Source of the DNA: CAZWXH01 sp964637725
Lineage (GTDB): Bacteria; Bacillota_I; Bacilli_A; Erysipelotrichales; Coprobacillaceae
Length of the DNA stretch: 24,349 bases
Reading direction: 5' to 3'
Assembly (NCBI GenBank): GCA_964637725.1
Contig: CAZWXH010000013.1
Location: forward strand, 1-24,349
This document shows, one piece after another, positions 6,297 to 14,108 of the stretch. The position numbers and the translations under genes are program-made. The notes below the pieces were generated by a model. It saw only the letters and a list, made by a program, of their open reading frames with translations, had not been told where the DNA came from and searched no databases. Numbering within the stretch: position 1 is the first letter of the stretch; every line of letters begins with the position of its first letter.

Positions 6297-8070
6297 GAAA
6301 TGGCTAAAATTTAAAAAGTCAGTAAAACAAATAGGACCTTTTATATCACCTTATAAATGGAGTTTCTTTATTGCGATTGCAATGATTGTTATTACAAATA
6401 TCGTAATGGCTATTACTCCAGCAATTGAAGGTCAAGTGACTTCTTTGTTGATGAAGAATTCGATTGATATTGGGAATAAGGTAGCTGGAGCTCATGTTGA
6501 GTTTGATAAGGTTATTGGTTTTATAGTGACTTTATTTATCTATTATGTAGTAAAGACTGTTTCACAGTTAGTCTTTACGTTTACTATCACAAATTCAATT
6601 CAAAATGCTATGCATGATTTACGTAATGCCTTACAACAAAAGGTCAGACGTTTACCGATTAGTTATTTTGATAAACATCAATATGGTGATGTTTTAAGTA
6701 GAATTACAAATGATGTTGATACAGTATCTAATGCTTTACAACAAACATTAAGACAAATTATAGGTGGTGTTTTATCTTTAGGATTAGCTATCTTTATGAT
6801 GTCTCGTATTAATTCATTGATGACTTTGGTTGTTTTAATTATTATTCCATCATCATTATTGATTACTCGCTTTGTAGTAAAAAAATCTCAGAAGCGTTTT
6901 ACTGCTCAACAAAAAGCACTAGGTGATTTAAATGGAGCAATTACTGAGATGTATACAGGTTATAATGAAATATTACTTTTTAATAAACAAGAACAATCTA
7001 TTAATAAGTTTAAAGGGATTAATGAAGAACTTCGTCAAAATGCTTTTAAAGCACAATTTATGTCTTCTTTAATTTCCCCATTTATATCTTTGGTCACTTA
7101 TATTCTTATTGGTACAGTTGCTTTAATGGGATGTTTATATGCGATTAGTGGAGGTATGCAAATTGGTGAGATTCAAGCATTTGTGAGATATATTTGGCAA
7201 GTAAATGATCCGATTTCTCAAGTGAGTGGATTATCTTCACAAATCCAATCAGCTTTTGCTGCAATTGAAAGAATCTTTGATGTCTTAAATGAAGAAGAAG
7301 AAATTGAAACATCACTTCCCCAAGTTATTGAACATACCAAAGGTCATGTTAGTTTTGAAGATATTCGTTTTGGATATGGTGATAAAGAAGTGATTCGTGA
7401 TTTTAATGTTGATATTAAAAGTGGACAAATGGTTGCTATTGTAGGACCTACAGGTTCAGGTAAAACAACCCTTATTAGTTTATTAATGCGTTTCTATGAT
7501 GTTACATCGGGAAGTATAAAGATTGATGGTGTTGATATAAAGGATATGTTACGTGAAGATCTTCATGCCTTATTTGGAATGGTTCTTCAAGATACATGGT
7601 TATTCCATGGAACAATCTATGATAATATACGTTATGGTCGTCAAGATGCCAGAAATGATGAAATTATTGAAGCGGCTAAGCAAGCCAATGTTCATCACTT
7701 TATTCGAACATTACCTGATGGATATAATATGATTATTAATGAAGAAGCGAATAATATTTCTCAAGGTCAAAAACAATTACTAACGATTGCAAGAGCAATC
7801 TTAAAAGATCCTCAAATTTTAATCTTAGATGAAGCGACTTCATCAGTAGATACAAGATTAGAGAAGATGTTACAAGAAGCTATGCATAATGTTATGAAAG
7901 GCAGAACAAGTTTTGTCATTGCTCATCGTCTTTCAACAATTAAAAGTGCTGATTTAATACTTGTAGTCAAAGATGGTTGTATTGTCGAAAAGGGAAATCA
8001 TGAAGAGTTGATTCAACAAAATGGTTTTTATGAACAATTATACAATGCACAATTTAGTGAAGATGAATGA
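6289..8070 (+). CDS. ABC exporter subunit with consensus Walker B (heterodimer B)
   Basis: A 593-residue half-transporter and partner of the preceding gene. Its own catalytic residues are intact: Walker A GPTGSGKT, Walker B with D514-E515 (LDEATSSVD) and switch H546 (IAHRLST). Its signature motif, however, is ISQGQ instead of LSGGQ. In the head-to-tail dimer this altered signature faces the altered Walker site of the partner, giving one degenerate and one consensus ATP site. A soluble stretch of about 20 residues lies between the first two membrane segments. The stop codon lies inside the terminator stem at 8060-8090. Confidence 0.93.
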   Translation: MDKKWLKFKKSVKQIGPFISPYKWSFFIAIAMIVITNIVMAITPAIEGQVTSLLMKNSIDIGNKVAGAHVEFDKVIGFIVTLFIYYVVKTVSQLVFTFTITNSIQNAMHDLRNALQQKVRRLPISYFDKHQYGDVLSRITNDVDTVSNALQQTLRQIIGGVLSLGLAIFMMSRINSLMTLVVLIIIPSSLLITRFVVKKSQKRFTAQQKALGDLNGAITEMYTGYNEILLFNKQEQSINKFKGINEELRQNAFKAQFMSSLISPFISLVTYILIGTVALMGCLYAISGGMQIGEIQAFVRYIWQVNDPISQVSGLSSQIQSAFAAIERIFDVLNEEEEIETSLPQVIEHTKGHVSFEDIRFGYGDKEVIRDFNVDIKSGQMVAIVGPTGSGKTTLISLLMRFYDVTSGSIKIDGVDIKDMLREDLHALFGMVLQDTWLFHGTIYDNIRYGRQDARNDEIIEAAKQANVHHFIRTLPDGYNMIINEEANNISQGQKQLLTIARAILKDPQILILDEATSSVDTRLEKMLQEAMHNVMKGRTSFVIAHRLSTIKSADLILVVKDGCIVEKGNHEELIQQNGFYEQLYNAQFSEDE

Positions 8071-8090
8071 TTTTTTTCATTCATCTTTTT
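8060..8090 (+). terminator. Terminator of the first ABC exporter operon
   Basis: Perfect 11-bp stem (8060-8070 with 8077-8087), six-T loop, then more T. The stop codon is within the 5' arm. Confidence 0.88.
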
Positions 8091-8116
8091 ACTTTTAGAG
8101 TCAAGTTGTGTATAAT
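8088..8116 (+). promoter_or_regulatory. Promoter of the membrane protein-proBA operon
   Basis: TTTACT (8088-8093), 17 bp, TATAAT (8111-8116). The expected start near 8123 lies upstream of the G-rich ribosome binding site at 8133-8139. Confidence 0.65.
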
Positions 8117-8144
8117 AGGGAAAACAAAGATAGGGGGGGATAAT

Positions 8145-8984
8145 TTGAATATTTCTAATATAAAAAAGAATGCCGATAAAATATATGTTCAACATCGTAA
8201 ACAGATTATCCCTGAATTTTTCTATGTAGGTTATATAAGTTTGTTAGCGCAGTATTTAAGAAGTGGTTTATTTTCATTTTTCGTTTCATTATTCTTAAGT
8301 CCTATTGCTCATGGTTATGTAGTCTGTGCGATTAAACTAGTAGAAGTAGAAAAGGTTAAACTGAGTTATCAAGACTCTATGGTTGGGATTGTTGACTTTA
8401 TAAGAGTAGCTCCAGCATATATAACAAGAAAGATTGTTATATTATCAGTCACTTTTCTAGTTGGATTACCGAGTTTAATAATGCTAGAGAAAGTTTATGT
8501 TAATTTTTATGAACAATTAACTTCAACTTTGGGAAATGTGTTTATTCAAGCAGATTTTTATGTTCCTAATTTTATTGCAATGATTGAATTGATGGATTAT
8601 CCTTTTATAATTATTAATGTGTTGATATGTATGCTTGTATTTTTATATTTATCGGCATTATTTACACCTGTTCCTTATATGATGGAATTAGATGATTTAT
8701 CTTGGAATGAGTGTTTTAGTTATTCTATTCATTTAATGAAAGGTCATATGATAAATTTCTTTAAGTTGTATTTAAGTTATTGCATAAGACATATTGTCTA
8801 TTGGATAGTTATTGGTTTAATGATTTTATGGGTTGGTTCAATTAATGAATTATTAATGTTGTTTTGTTTAGTCACGAGTCTATTTTTCTATATTGAAATA
8901 TTTAAAGGTAGATTTGAGATTGCTAAGTATTTATTCTATAAAGAAATTAGAGGTGAGCAACATGAGAAACATCAAGACAATTAA
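8145..8984 (+). CDS. DUF975-like integral membrane protein
   Basis: A 279-residue polytopic membrane protein of unknown role. I place the start at the TTG at 8145, preceded by a run of seven G (8133-8139) that can serve as ribosome binding site. The in-frame ATG at 8067 lies inside the previous operon's terminator and upstream of this gene's own promoter. Four to six hydrophobic segments are visible (about residues 22-65, 103-122, 155-185, 209-260). The segment FSYSIHLMKGHMINFFKLYL (about 196-215) resembles the S-x-x-LMKGH-x-x-x-xF-x-L-x-LS signature of DUF975 proteins, but I assign it only tentatively. It overlaps proB by 23 bases, so the three genes form one operon; a role linked to proline or osmotic response is conceivable but not shown. 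Confidence 0.75.
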   Translation: MNISNIKKNADKIYVQHRKQIIPEFFYVGYISLLAQYLRSGLFSFFVSLFLSPIAHGYVVCAIKLVEVEKVKLSYQDSMVGIVDFIRVAPAYITRKIVILSVTFLVGLPSLIMLEKVYVNFYEQLTSTLGNVFIQADFYVPNFIAMIELMDYPFIIINVLICMLVFLYLSALFTPVPYMMELDDLSWNECFSYSIHLMKGHMINFFKLYLSYCIRHIVYWIVIGLMILWVGSINELLMLFCLVTSLFFYIEIFKGRFEIAKYLFYKEIRGEQHEKHQDN

Positions 8985-10098
8985 AAGAATGATTGTTAAG
9001 GTTGGATCTTCTTCTTTATGTAATCATAAAGGACAAATAGAAAAAGAAAAGATTTTACATTTGATTTTACAGATTTCTCAGTTAATAGAGAAAGGTTATT
9101 CTATAGTTTTGGTAACTTCTGGAGCAATTGCTTCTGGTATGGGGGCTCTTTCTTTAGAAAAAAAGCCTGATACTATACCTGAAAAACAAGCTCTAGCGGC
9201 TATTGGACAAGCAAAATTAATGCAAATCTATGAAGAGTTATTTGATTTATTTAACTTAAAGTGTTCTCAAGTTTTATTGAATCATGATGATTTTGATGAT
9301 CGTAAGCGTTTAATGAATCTGACAAATACGATGCAAGCATTAATGCATTATGGAGCTATTCCTATTGTGAATGAAAATGATGCATTGTCAGTAGATGAAA
9401 TAAAAGTAGGAGATAATGATACTTTAGCAGCATTACTTGTTCCTGTTGTTGAAGCTGATTTATTAGTATTAGTATCTGATATTGATGGTCTATATACATC
9501 AAATCCACATCTTCATAAAGATGCCAAGTTATTGAAATATGTTGATGTTGTAGATAATGAAATAGAAAAAATGGCTAGTGATTCTTCAACAAGTTTAGGA
9601 ACAGGTGGAATGTATACAAAAATTCGTGCTGCTAAAATAGTGAATGATTATGGAAGTCATATGGTGATTGTGAATGGTAATGAAAAAAATAGTATCATAG
9701 ATATCTTTAATGATAAAGAAAGTGGGACTTGGTTTAATGGTGATAGTGGAAAGAAATTAAATTCTAGACTTCATTGGTTGACTTATCGAACAAGTTCTAA
9801 AGGAAAGATTGTTGCTGATATTGGCGCAATTGAAGCACTACAAAAGAGGCGAAAGAGTTTATTGCCAAAAGGTATTGTTCATGTTGAAGGTCAATTTATG
9901 ATGGGACAAGTTGTTGATATTGTGGATCAAGAGTTTAATGTGATTGCAAAAGGAATATGTAATTATTCTAGTGATGAAATTAAACTTATTAAGGGACATA
10001 TTACTGATGATATTGAATCTATTCTTCATTATAAAGACTATGATGAAATTGTTCATGCTAATAATATGGTGATTATTGGGGGAAGAAAAAATGGATAA
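8962..10098 (+). CDS. proB: Glutamate 5-kinase with PUA domain
   Basis: Phosphorylates glutamate to gamma-glutamyl phosphate, the first step of proline synthesis in the cytoplasm. The 378-residue protein starts at the ATG at 8962, preceded by AGAGGTGA; the in-frame ATG at 8893 would bury the start deep in the upstream gene. Residues 9-260 are the amino-acid-kinase fold: KVGSSSL near the N terminus, LVTSGAIASGM, PIVNENDALS, VGDNDTLAALL and LVSDIDGLYTSNP. Residues about 280-370 form the PUA domain typical of bacterial ProB. Length is as expected. It overlaps both neighbours (23 bases upstream, 8 downstream), indicating translational coupling with proA. Confidence 0.96.
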   Translation: MRNIKTIKRMIVKVGSSSLCNHKGQIEKEKILHLILQISQLIEKGYSIVLVTSGAIASGMGALSLEKKPDTIPEKQALAAIGQAKLMQIYEELFDLFNLKCSQVLLNHDDFDDRKRLMNLTNTMQALMHYGAIPIVNENDALSVDEIKVGDNDTLAALLVPVVEADLLVLVSDIDGLYTSNPHLHKDAKLLKYVDVVDNEIEKMASDSSTSLGTGGMYTKIRAAKIVNDYGSHMVIVNGNEKNSIIDIFNDKESGTWFNGDSGKKLNSRLHWLTYRTSSKGKIVADIGAIEALQKRRKSLLPKGIVHVEGQFMMGQVVDIVDQEFNVIAKGICNYSSDEIKLIKGHITDDIESILHYKDYDEIVHANNMVIIGGRKNG

Positions 10099-11332
10099 GG
10101 GATTACAAGATATTTTATTGGCAGCTAAACAAGCGAGTCGAAAAATGATGAATATTGATACAGCTTCAAAAAATCTTGCGTTGGAAAATATTGCTGAAGC
10201 TTTATTAATGCATCAACAAGATATTATCAATGCTAATCGTATTGATATTGAGAATGCTAGAAATAATCAAATGTCAGAAGCAATGATTGATCGTTTATTG
10301 TTAAACAGTGAACGTATTCAAGCGATGGCTTCTGATGTTAGGCAATTAACAACATTAGATGATCCTGTTGGTCAAGTTATTAGAGAAATTAATCGTCCTA
10401 ATGGTTTGGTTATGAAGCAAGTTCGTGTTCCTATTGGTGTCTTTGGAATCATCTATGAATCACGCCCAAATGTAACTGTTGATATTGCATGTCTTTGTTT
10501 AAAGTCATCAAATGTATGTGTATTAAAAGGTGGTAAAGAAGCAATAGAATCAAATAAAATATTAACATCATTAATACAAAAAGCAGTAATTCATATTTTA
10601 CCTGATCATGCTGTTCAATTAATTGAAGATACTAATAGAGAAATTGTTTCAGAATTGATAACCGCAAATGATTATGTAGATGTTGTTGTTCCACGTGGTG
10701 GAAAAGGATTAATTGATCATGTTGTCAAAAATGCAACAGTTCCGGTTATTGAAACAGGAGCAGGGAATTGTCATTTATATATCGATAAAGAAGCAGACAT
10801 AAAGAAAGCTATAAGTATAAGTATTAATGCGAAGATACAAAGACCTTCGGTATGTAATGCAATTGAAACAATTTTAGTTCATAAAGATATCGCAAAAGAA
10901 TATCTTGTTCAATTAAAAGAAGTCTTTTCTCCTCAAGTAGAAATTCGTGGAGATATGAAAACTCAACAAATTATTGAGTGTTCATCAGCAACTCAAGAAG
11001 ATTATGCAAGTGAATATGATGATTATATAGTTGCTATAAAGATTGTTGAAAATATTGATGAAGCTATTGAACATATTTATCAATATTCTACAAAACATTC
11101 AGAAAGTATTATTACTGAAAATAAAGACACGGCAGATTATTTTTTAACATCATTAGATTCAGCTTGTGTTTATCATAATGCTTCAACACGTTTTAGTGAT
11201 GGAGGAGAGTTTGGGTTTGGGGCAGAACTTGGTATTAGTACACAAAAGTTACATGCCAGAGGGCCATTGGCTTTATTAGAAATGACATCTTTTCAATATC
11301 GTATTTATGGAAATGGACAAATAAGGGAATAA
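10091..11332 (+). CDS. proA: Gamma-glutamyl phosphate reductase
   Basis: Reduces gamma-glutamyl phosphate with NADPH to glutamate-5-semialdehyde, the second step of proline synthesis. The 413-residue protein is of the aldehyde dehydrogenase superfamily, with FGIIYESRPNVTVD, VLKGGKEAIESN, the catalytic cysteine C255 in RPSVCNAIETILVH, and the C-terminal HNASTRFSDGGEFGFGAELGIST. The start is the ATG at 10091, 5 bases after GGGGGAAG; the TTG at 10076 is also in frame but less likely. It overlaps proB by 8 bases. The last enzyme (ProC) is not in this window. No feedback-type leader is visible before the operon. Confidence 0.96.
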   Translation: MDKGLQDILLAAKQASRKMMNIDTASKNLALENIAEALLMHQQDIINANRIDIENARNNQMSEAMIDRLLLNSERIQAMASDVRQLTTLDDPVGQVIREINRPNGLVMKQVRVPIGVFGIIYESRPNVTVDIACLCLKSSNVCVLKGGKEAIESNKILTSLIQKAVIHILPDHAVQLIEDTNREIVSELITANDYVDVVVPRGGKGLIDHVVKNATVPVIETGAGNCHLYIDKEADIKKAISISINAKIQRPSVCNAIETILVHKDIAKEYLVQLKEVFSPQVEIRGDMKTQQIIECSSATQEDYASEYDDYIVAIKIVENIDEAIEHIYQYSTKHSESIITENKDTADYFLTSLDSACVYHNASTRFSDGGEFGFGAELGISTQKLHARGPLALLEMTSFQYRIYGNGQIRE

Positions 11333-11333
11333 T

Positions 11334-11361
11334 AGTGAAGATATAATGTCTTCACTTTTTT
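11334..11361 (+). terminator. Terminator of proBA
   Basis: 8-bp stem AGTGAAGA (11334-11341) with TCTTCACT (11349-11356), 7-base loop, T-run. Confidence 0.85.
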
Positions 11362-11395
11362 AAATGTGTGATATTGTCAAAATATGAAAAAGATA

Positions 11396-11440
11396 TTGAC
11401 AATACTTAGGGGGCTAACTATAATAGTTAGTACGCTAAGT
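11396..11440 (+). promoter_or_regulatory. Promoter with nested MarR-type operator
   Basis: Consensus promoter TTGACA (11396-11401), 17 bp, TATAAT (11419-11424). A two-level inverted repeat sits on it: inner arms CTAACTA (11414-11420) and TAGTTAG (11424-11430) straddle the -10 box, and outer arms ACTTAG (11404-11409) and CTAAGT (11435-11440) lie exactly 4 bases further out on each side. This fits autorepression by the MarR protein encoded just downstream. Confidence 0.75.
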
Positions 11441-11457
11441 AATAAGGAGGATGAAGA

Positions 11458-11889
11458 ATGTATGATAAGTTAAATGAAATCATGAATGAGGTTAGAGAAA
11501 TGCATAAATTACAGACTAAAGTCATGAATGCGACTTGTCAGGGTTTATCACCAGAACAGGTCAAACTACTCTTTACAATTCGTAAGGAGCAGATGAATCA
11601 AAAAGATTTAGCTGTCCATTTCCATATTACTGAAGCTACTCTTTCGGTACGAATTAAGCGTTTAGTTGAATTGGAATTCGTGGAAAGAGAAGTAGATGGA
11701 AAAGATAAAAGAAATTATACTATTGTTCTATCTAAAAAAGGGGAGAATATGTGTAAAGTGATAGATGATCAAGTCTCTAGATTTAAAGAAGTATTTGCTA
11801 AGAATATTAGTCTTGAAGAATATGAGACTGTATTGAACTTTATTAAAAAAATTCAAAAAAATATAAAGGAGGAAATAGAAAAATGTTAA
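11458..11889 (+). CDS. MarR-family transcriptional regulator
   Basis: A 143-residue winged helix-turn-helix repressor. The recognition region is NQKDLAVHFHITEATLSVRIKRLVELEFVER (about residues 47-77), followed by the wing EVDGKDKRNYTIVLSKKG with the conserved D-x-R-x-x-x-x-x-L-T/S-x-x-G pattern. N- and C-terminal helices (1-25 and 105-140) form the usual dimer interface. The ribosome binding site is AAGGAGG. It overlaps the next gene by 7 bases and is the first gene of an operon with a heterodimeric exporter, so it probably represses its own operon until an effector binds. There is one cysteine at residue 27 and another at the extreme C terminus; a redox role is not evident. Confidence 0.9.
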   Translation: MYDKLNEIMNEVREMHKLQTKVMNATCQGLSPEQVKLLFTIRKEQMNQKDLAVHFHITEATLSVRIKRLVELEFVEREVDGKDKRNYTIVLSKKGENMCKVIDDQVSRFKEVFAKNISLEEYETVLNFIKKIQKNIKEEIEKC

Positions 11890-14108
11890 AACTTTCTAAA
11901 TTTGTAAGTAAATTCTGGATTGCGATTGTTTTTTGTGTTGGTTTTATATTTGTACAATCACAAACTGAATTAGCACTTCCAGATATGATGAGTAACATTG
12001 TTACTATTGGTATTCAATCAAATGGATTTGATGGTGCAGTTAGTGATGTGTTATCAGAAGATACATTTCATCATCTTATGATGTTTGTAGAAGATAAAGA
12101 TGATCAAGATTATTTAAAAAGTGTTTATCAATTTGTTGAAAATAAAAACATTGATCAATCATATAAAGATAAGTTTGAAAAGCTTGGTAAACAAAATCTA
12201 TATATCTTAAAAGATGATATAGATACTGATAAATTATCAGATATAATTGTAAAACCAATGTTAATTGTTTCTCAAATTGATTCAACAAAACCTGATAGTC
12301 AAGAATATAAAGAAATGTTTGGACAATTACCTGCAGGGATGTCGCCATATCAAGCATTATCTTTAATACCAGAGGATGAGCGTTTTAAAATATTTGAAAG
12401 TATTGATTCACAAATGGAAACAATGGGTGAGTCAACAATGAATATTGCAGCAAGTTCTGGTGTGAAGTTAGAATATATTAAACTAGGAGCAGATACTGAT
12501 AAAGTCCAAATGGATTATATTTTCTATTCAGGGGCTAAGATGTTAGGAATCGCTTTATTAAGTGCAGCAGCAGCAATATGTTCAGCGTACTTATCATCTC
12601 GCGTTGGAAGTGGTGTAGCTAGAGATTTAAGAAAGGCAGTATTTGAAAAAGTTGAAAACTTTTCTAATGGTGAAATGAATAAATTCTCAACTGCTTCACT
12701 TATTACCCGTAGTACAAATGATATTACCCAAGTTCAAATGGTTGTCATAATGTGTTTAAGAATTGTTGTATTTGCGCCTATGATGGGTATTGGGGCCCTT
12801 ATAAGAGCATTAAATAATTCAGCCTCAATGACTTGGATTATTGCTTTAGTCTTAGTGGTTATTATAGGATTACTGATTGTCACATTTGCGATCGCATTAC
12901 CTAAGTTTAAGATCATTCAAACATTAATTGATAAATTAAATCTTTCAATGAGAGAGAATCTATCTGGAATGTTAGTTATCCGTGCTTTTGGTAATGAAAA
13001 GCATAGTGAAGAAAGATTTAATGAAGCGAACAATGATTTAACAAAAGTTAATATGTTTGTTAATAAAACAATGGCATCAATTATGCCTATTATGATGCTT
13101 GTTATGAATGTAGTCGCAATTCTAGTTGTCTGGTACGGTTCTCAACAAATTGATCTTGGAAACATAGCGATTGGACAAATGATGGCATTTATTCAATATA
13201 GTATGCAAATAATTATGGCATTCTTATTTATAGCGATGATTGCTATTATGTTACCTCGTGCCTCTGTATCTGGACAACGTGTTTATGAAGTCTTAAGTAC
13301 AGAACCAATGATTAAAGATCCTCAAAATGCTCAAGGCTTTGATAAATCTTTAAAAGGATATGTTGAATTTGATCATGTGACATTTACTTATCCTGGAGCT
13401 GATGAACCAGTTTTAAGTGATATTTCCTTTACTGCAAAACCAGGAGAAACAGTTGCTTTTATTGGTAGTACTGGTTCAGGAAAATCAACTTTGATTAACT
13501 TGATTCCACGTTTTTATGAAGCAACAAGTGGAATGGTAAAAGTTAATGGAGTGAATGTTAAAGATGTAAATCAACATGATTTAAGAGATAAGATTGGATT
13601 GGTTCCACAAAAAGGATTATTATTCTCAGGAGACATTCGTTCTAATATTGCATATGGTGCGAATGATGCTACTGATGAAGAGTTAAATGAAGCAGCAAGA
13701 ATTGCTCAAGCTTCTGAGTTCATTGAACAAAAGGAAGAAAAATTGGATACTCCAATTGCTCAAGGTGGAACAAATGTATCTGGTGGTCAGAAACAACGTT
13801 TAGCAATTGCTAGAGCAATCGCTAAGAAACCTGATATCTTTATATTTGATGATAGTTTTAGTGCATTAGACTTTAAAACTGATGCCATCTTAAGAAAAGA
13901 ATTAAATAAGTTGACAAAAAAGACAAAAAACACTGTTTTAATAGTGGGACAACGTATTGCTTCTATTATGTCGGCAGATCAAATTATTGTTTTAGATGAA
14001 GGAAAGATTGTTGGAAAAGGAACTCATGATGAATTATTAAAAGATTGTCAAGTTTATCAAGAGATTGCTTATTCACAATTATCAAAGGAGGAATTAGGTC
14101 ATGAGTGA
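11883..14108 (+). CDS. ABC exporter subunit with degenerate ATP site and large extracytoplasmic insertion
   Basis: A 741-residue half-transporter, about 160 residues longer than the homologous subunit at 4560. The extra length is one block, residues about 46-212, between membrane segment 1 (about 8-30) and segment 2 (about 216-238). It is hydrophilic, rich in Asp/Lys/Gln and has no cysteine, so it is expected outside the membrane. The nucleotide-binding domain has Walker A GSTGSGKS, signature VSGGQ, Walker B D656-D657 in place of Asp-Glu, and Q690 in place of the switch His, the same degenerate pattern as the first exporter. The ribosome binding site AAGGAGG lies inside the marR gene. It overlaps its partner by 8 bases. 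Substrate unknown; the context suggests efflux of a MarR-sensed compound. Confidence 0.93.
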   Translation: MLKLSKFVSKFWIAIVFCVGFIFVQSQTELALPDMMSNIVTIGIQSNGFDGAVSDVLSEDTFHHLMMFVEDKDDQDYLKSVYQFVENKNIDQSYKDKFEKLGKQNLYILKDDIDTDKLSDIIVKPMLIVSQIDSTKPDSQEYKEMFGQLPAGMSPYQALSLIPEDERFKIFESIDSQMETMGESTMNIAASSGVKLEYIKLGADTDKVQMDYIFYSGAKMLGIALLSAAAAICSAYLSSRVGSGVARDLRKAVFEKVENFSNGEMNKFSTASLITRSTNDITQVQMVVIMCLRIVVFAPMMGIGALIRALNNSASMTWIIALVLVVIIGLLIVTFAIALPKFKIIQTLIDKLNLSMRENLSGMLVIRAFGNEKHSEERFNEANNDLTKVNMFVNKTMASIMPIMMLVMNVVAILVVWYGSQQIDLGNIAIGQMMAFIQYSMQIIMAFLFIAMIAIMLPRASVSGQRVYEVLSTEPMIKDPQNAQGFDKSLKGYVEFDHVTFTYPGADEPVLSDISFTAKPGETVAFIGSTGSGKSTLINLIPRFYEATSGMVKVNGVNVKDVNQHDLRDKIGLVPQKGLLFSGDIRSNIAYGANDATDEELNEAARIAQASEFIEQKEEKLDTPIAQGGTNVSGGQKQRLAIARAIAKKPDIFIFDDSFSALDFKTDAILRKELNKLTKKTKNTVLIVGQRIASIMSADQIIVLDEGKIVGKGTHDELLKDCQVYQEIAYSQLSKEELGHE

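Noticed and set aside
8067..8144. N-terminal extension of the DUF975-like protein from the ATG at 8067
   Set aside because: That ATG is in the exporter operon's terminator stem and upstream of the gene's own promoter (8088-8116).
12076..12357. Minus-strand ORF inside the exporter gene
   Set aside because: It is opposite the coding frame of the extracytoplasmic insertion, has no ribosome binding site and reads as low-complexity hydrophobic residues: a shadow ORF.
12018..12519. Extra 500 bases in the second exporter gene as an inserted gene or mobile element
   Set aside because: The frame is continuous, the base and codon use match the flanks, and no terminal repeats or target duplications are visible; it is best read as a protein domain.
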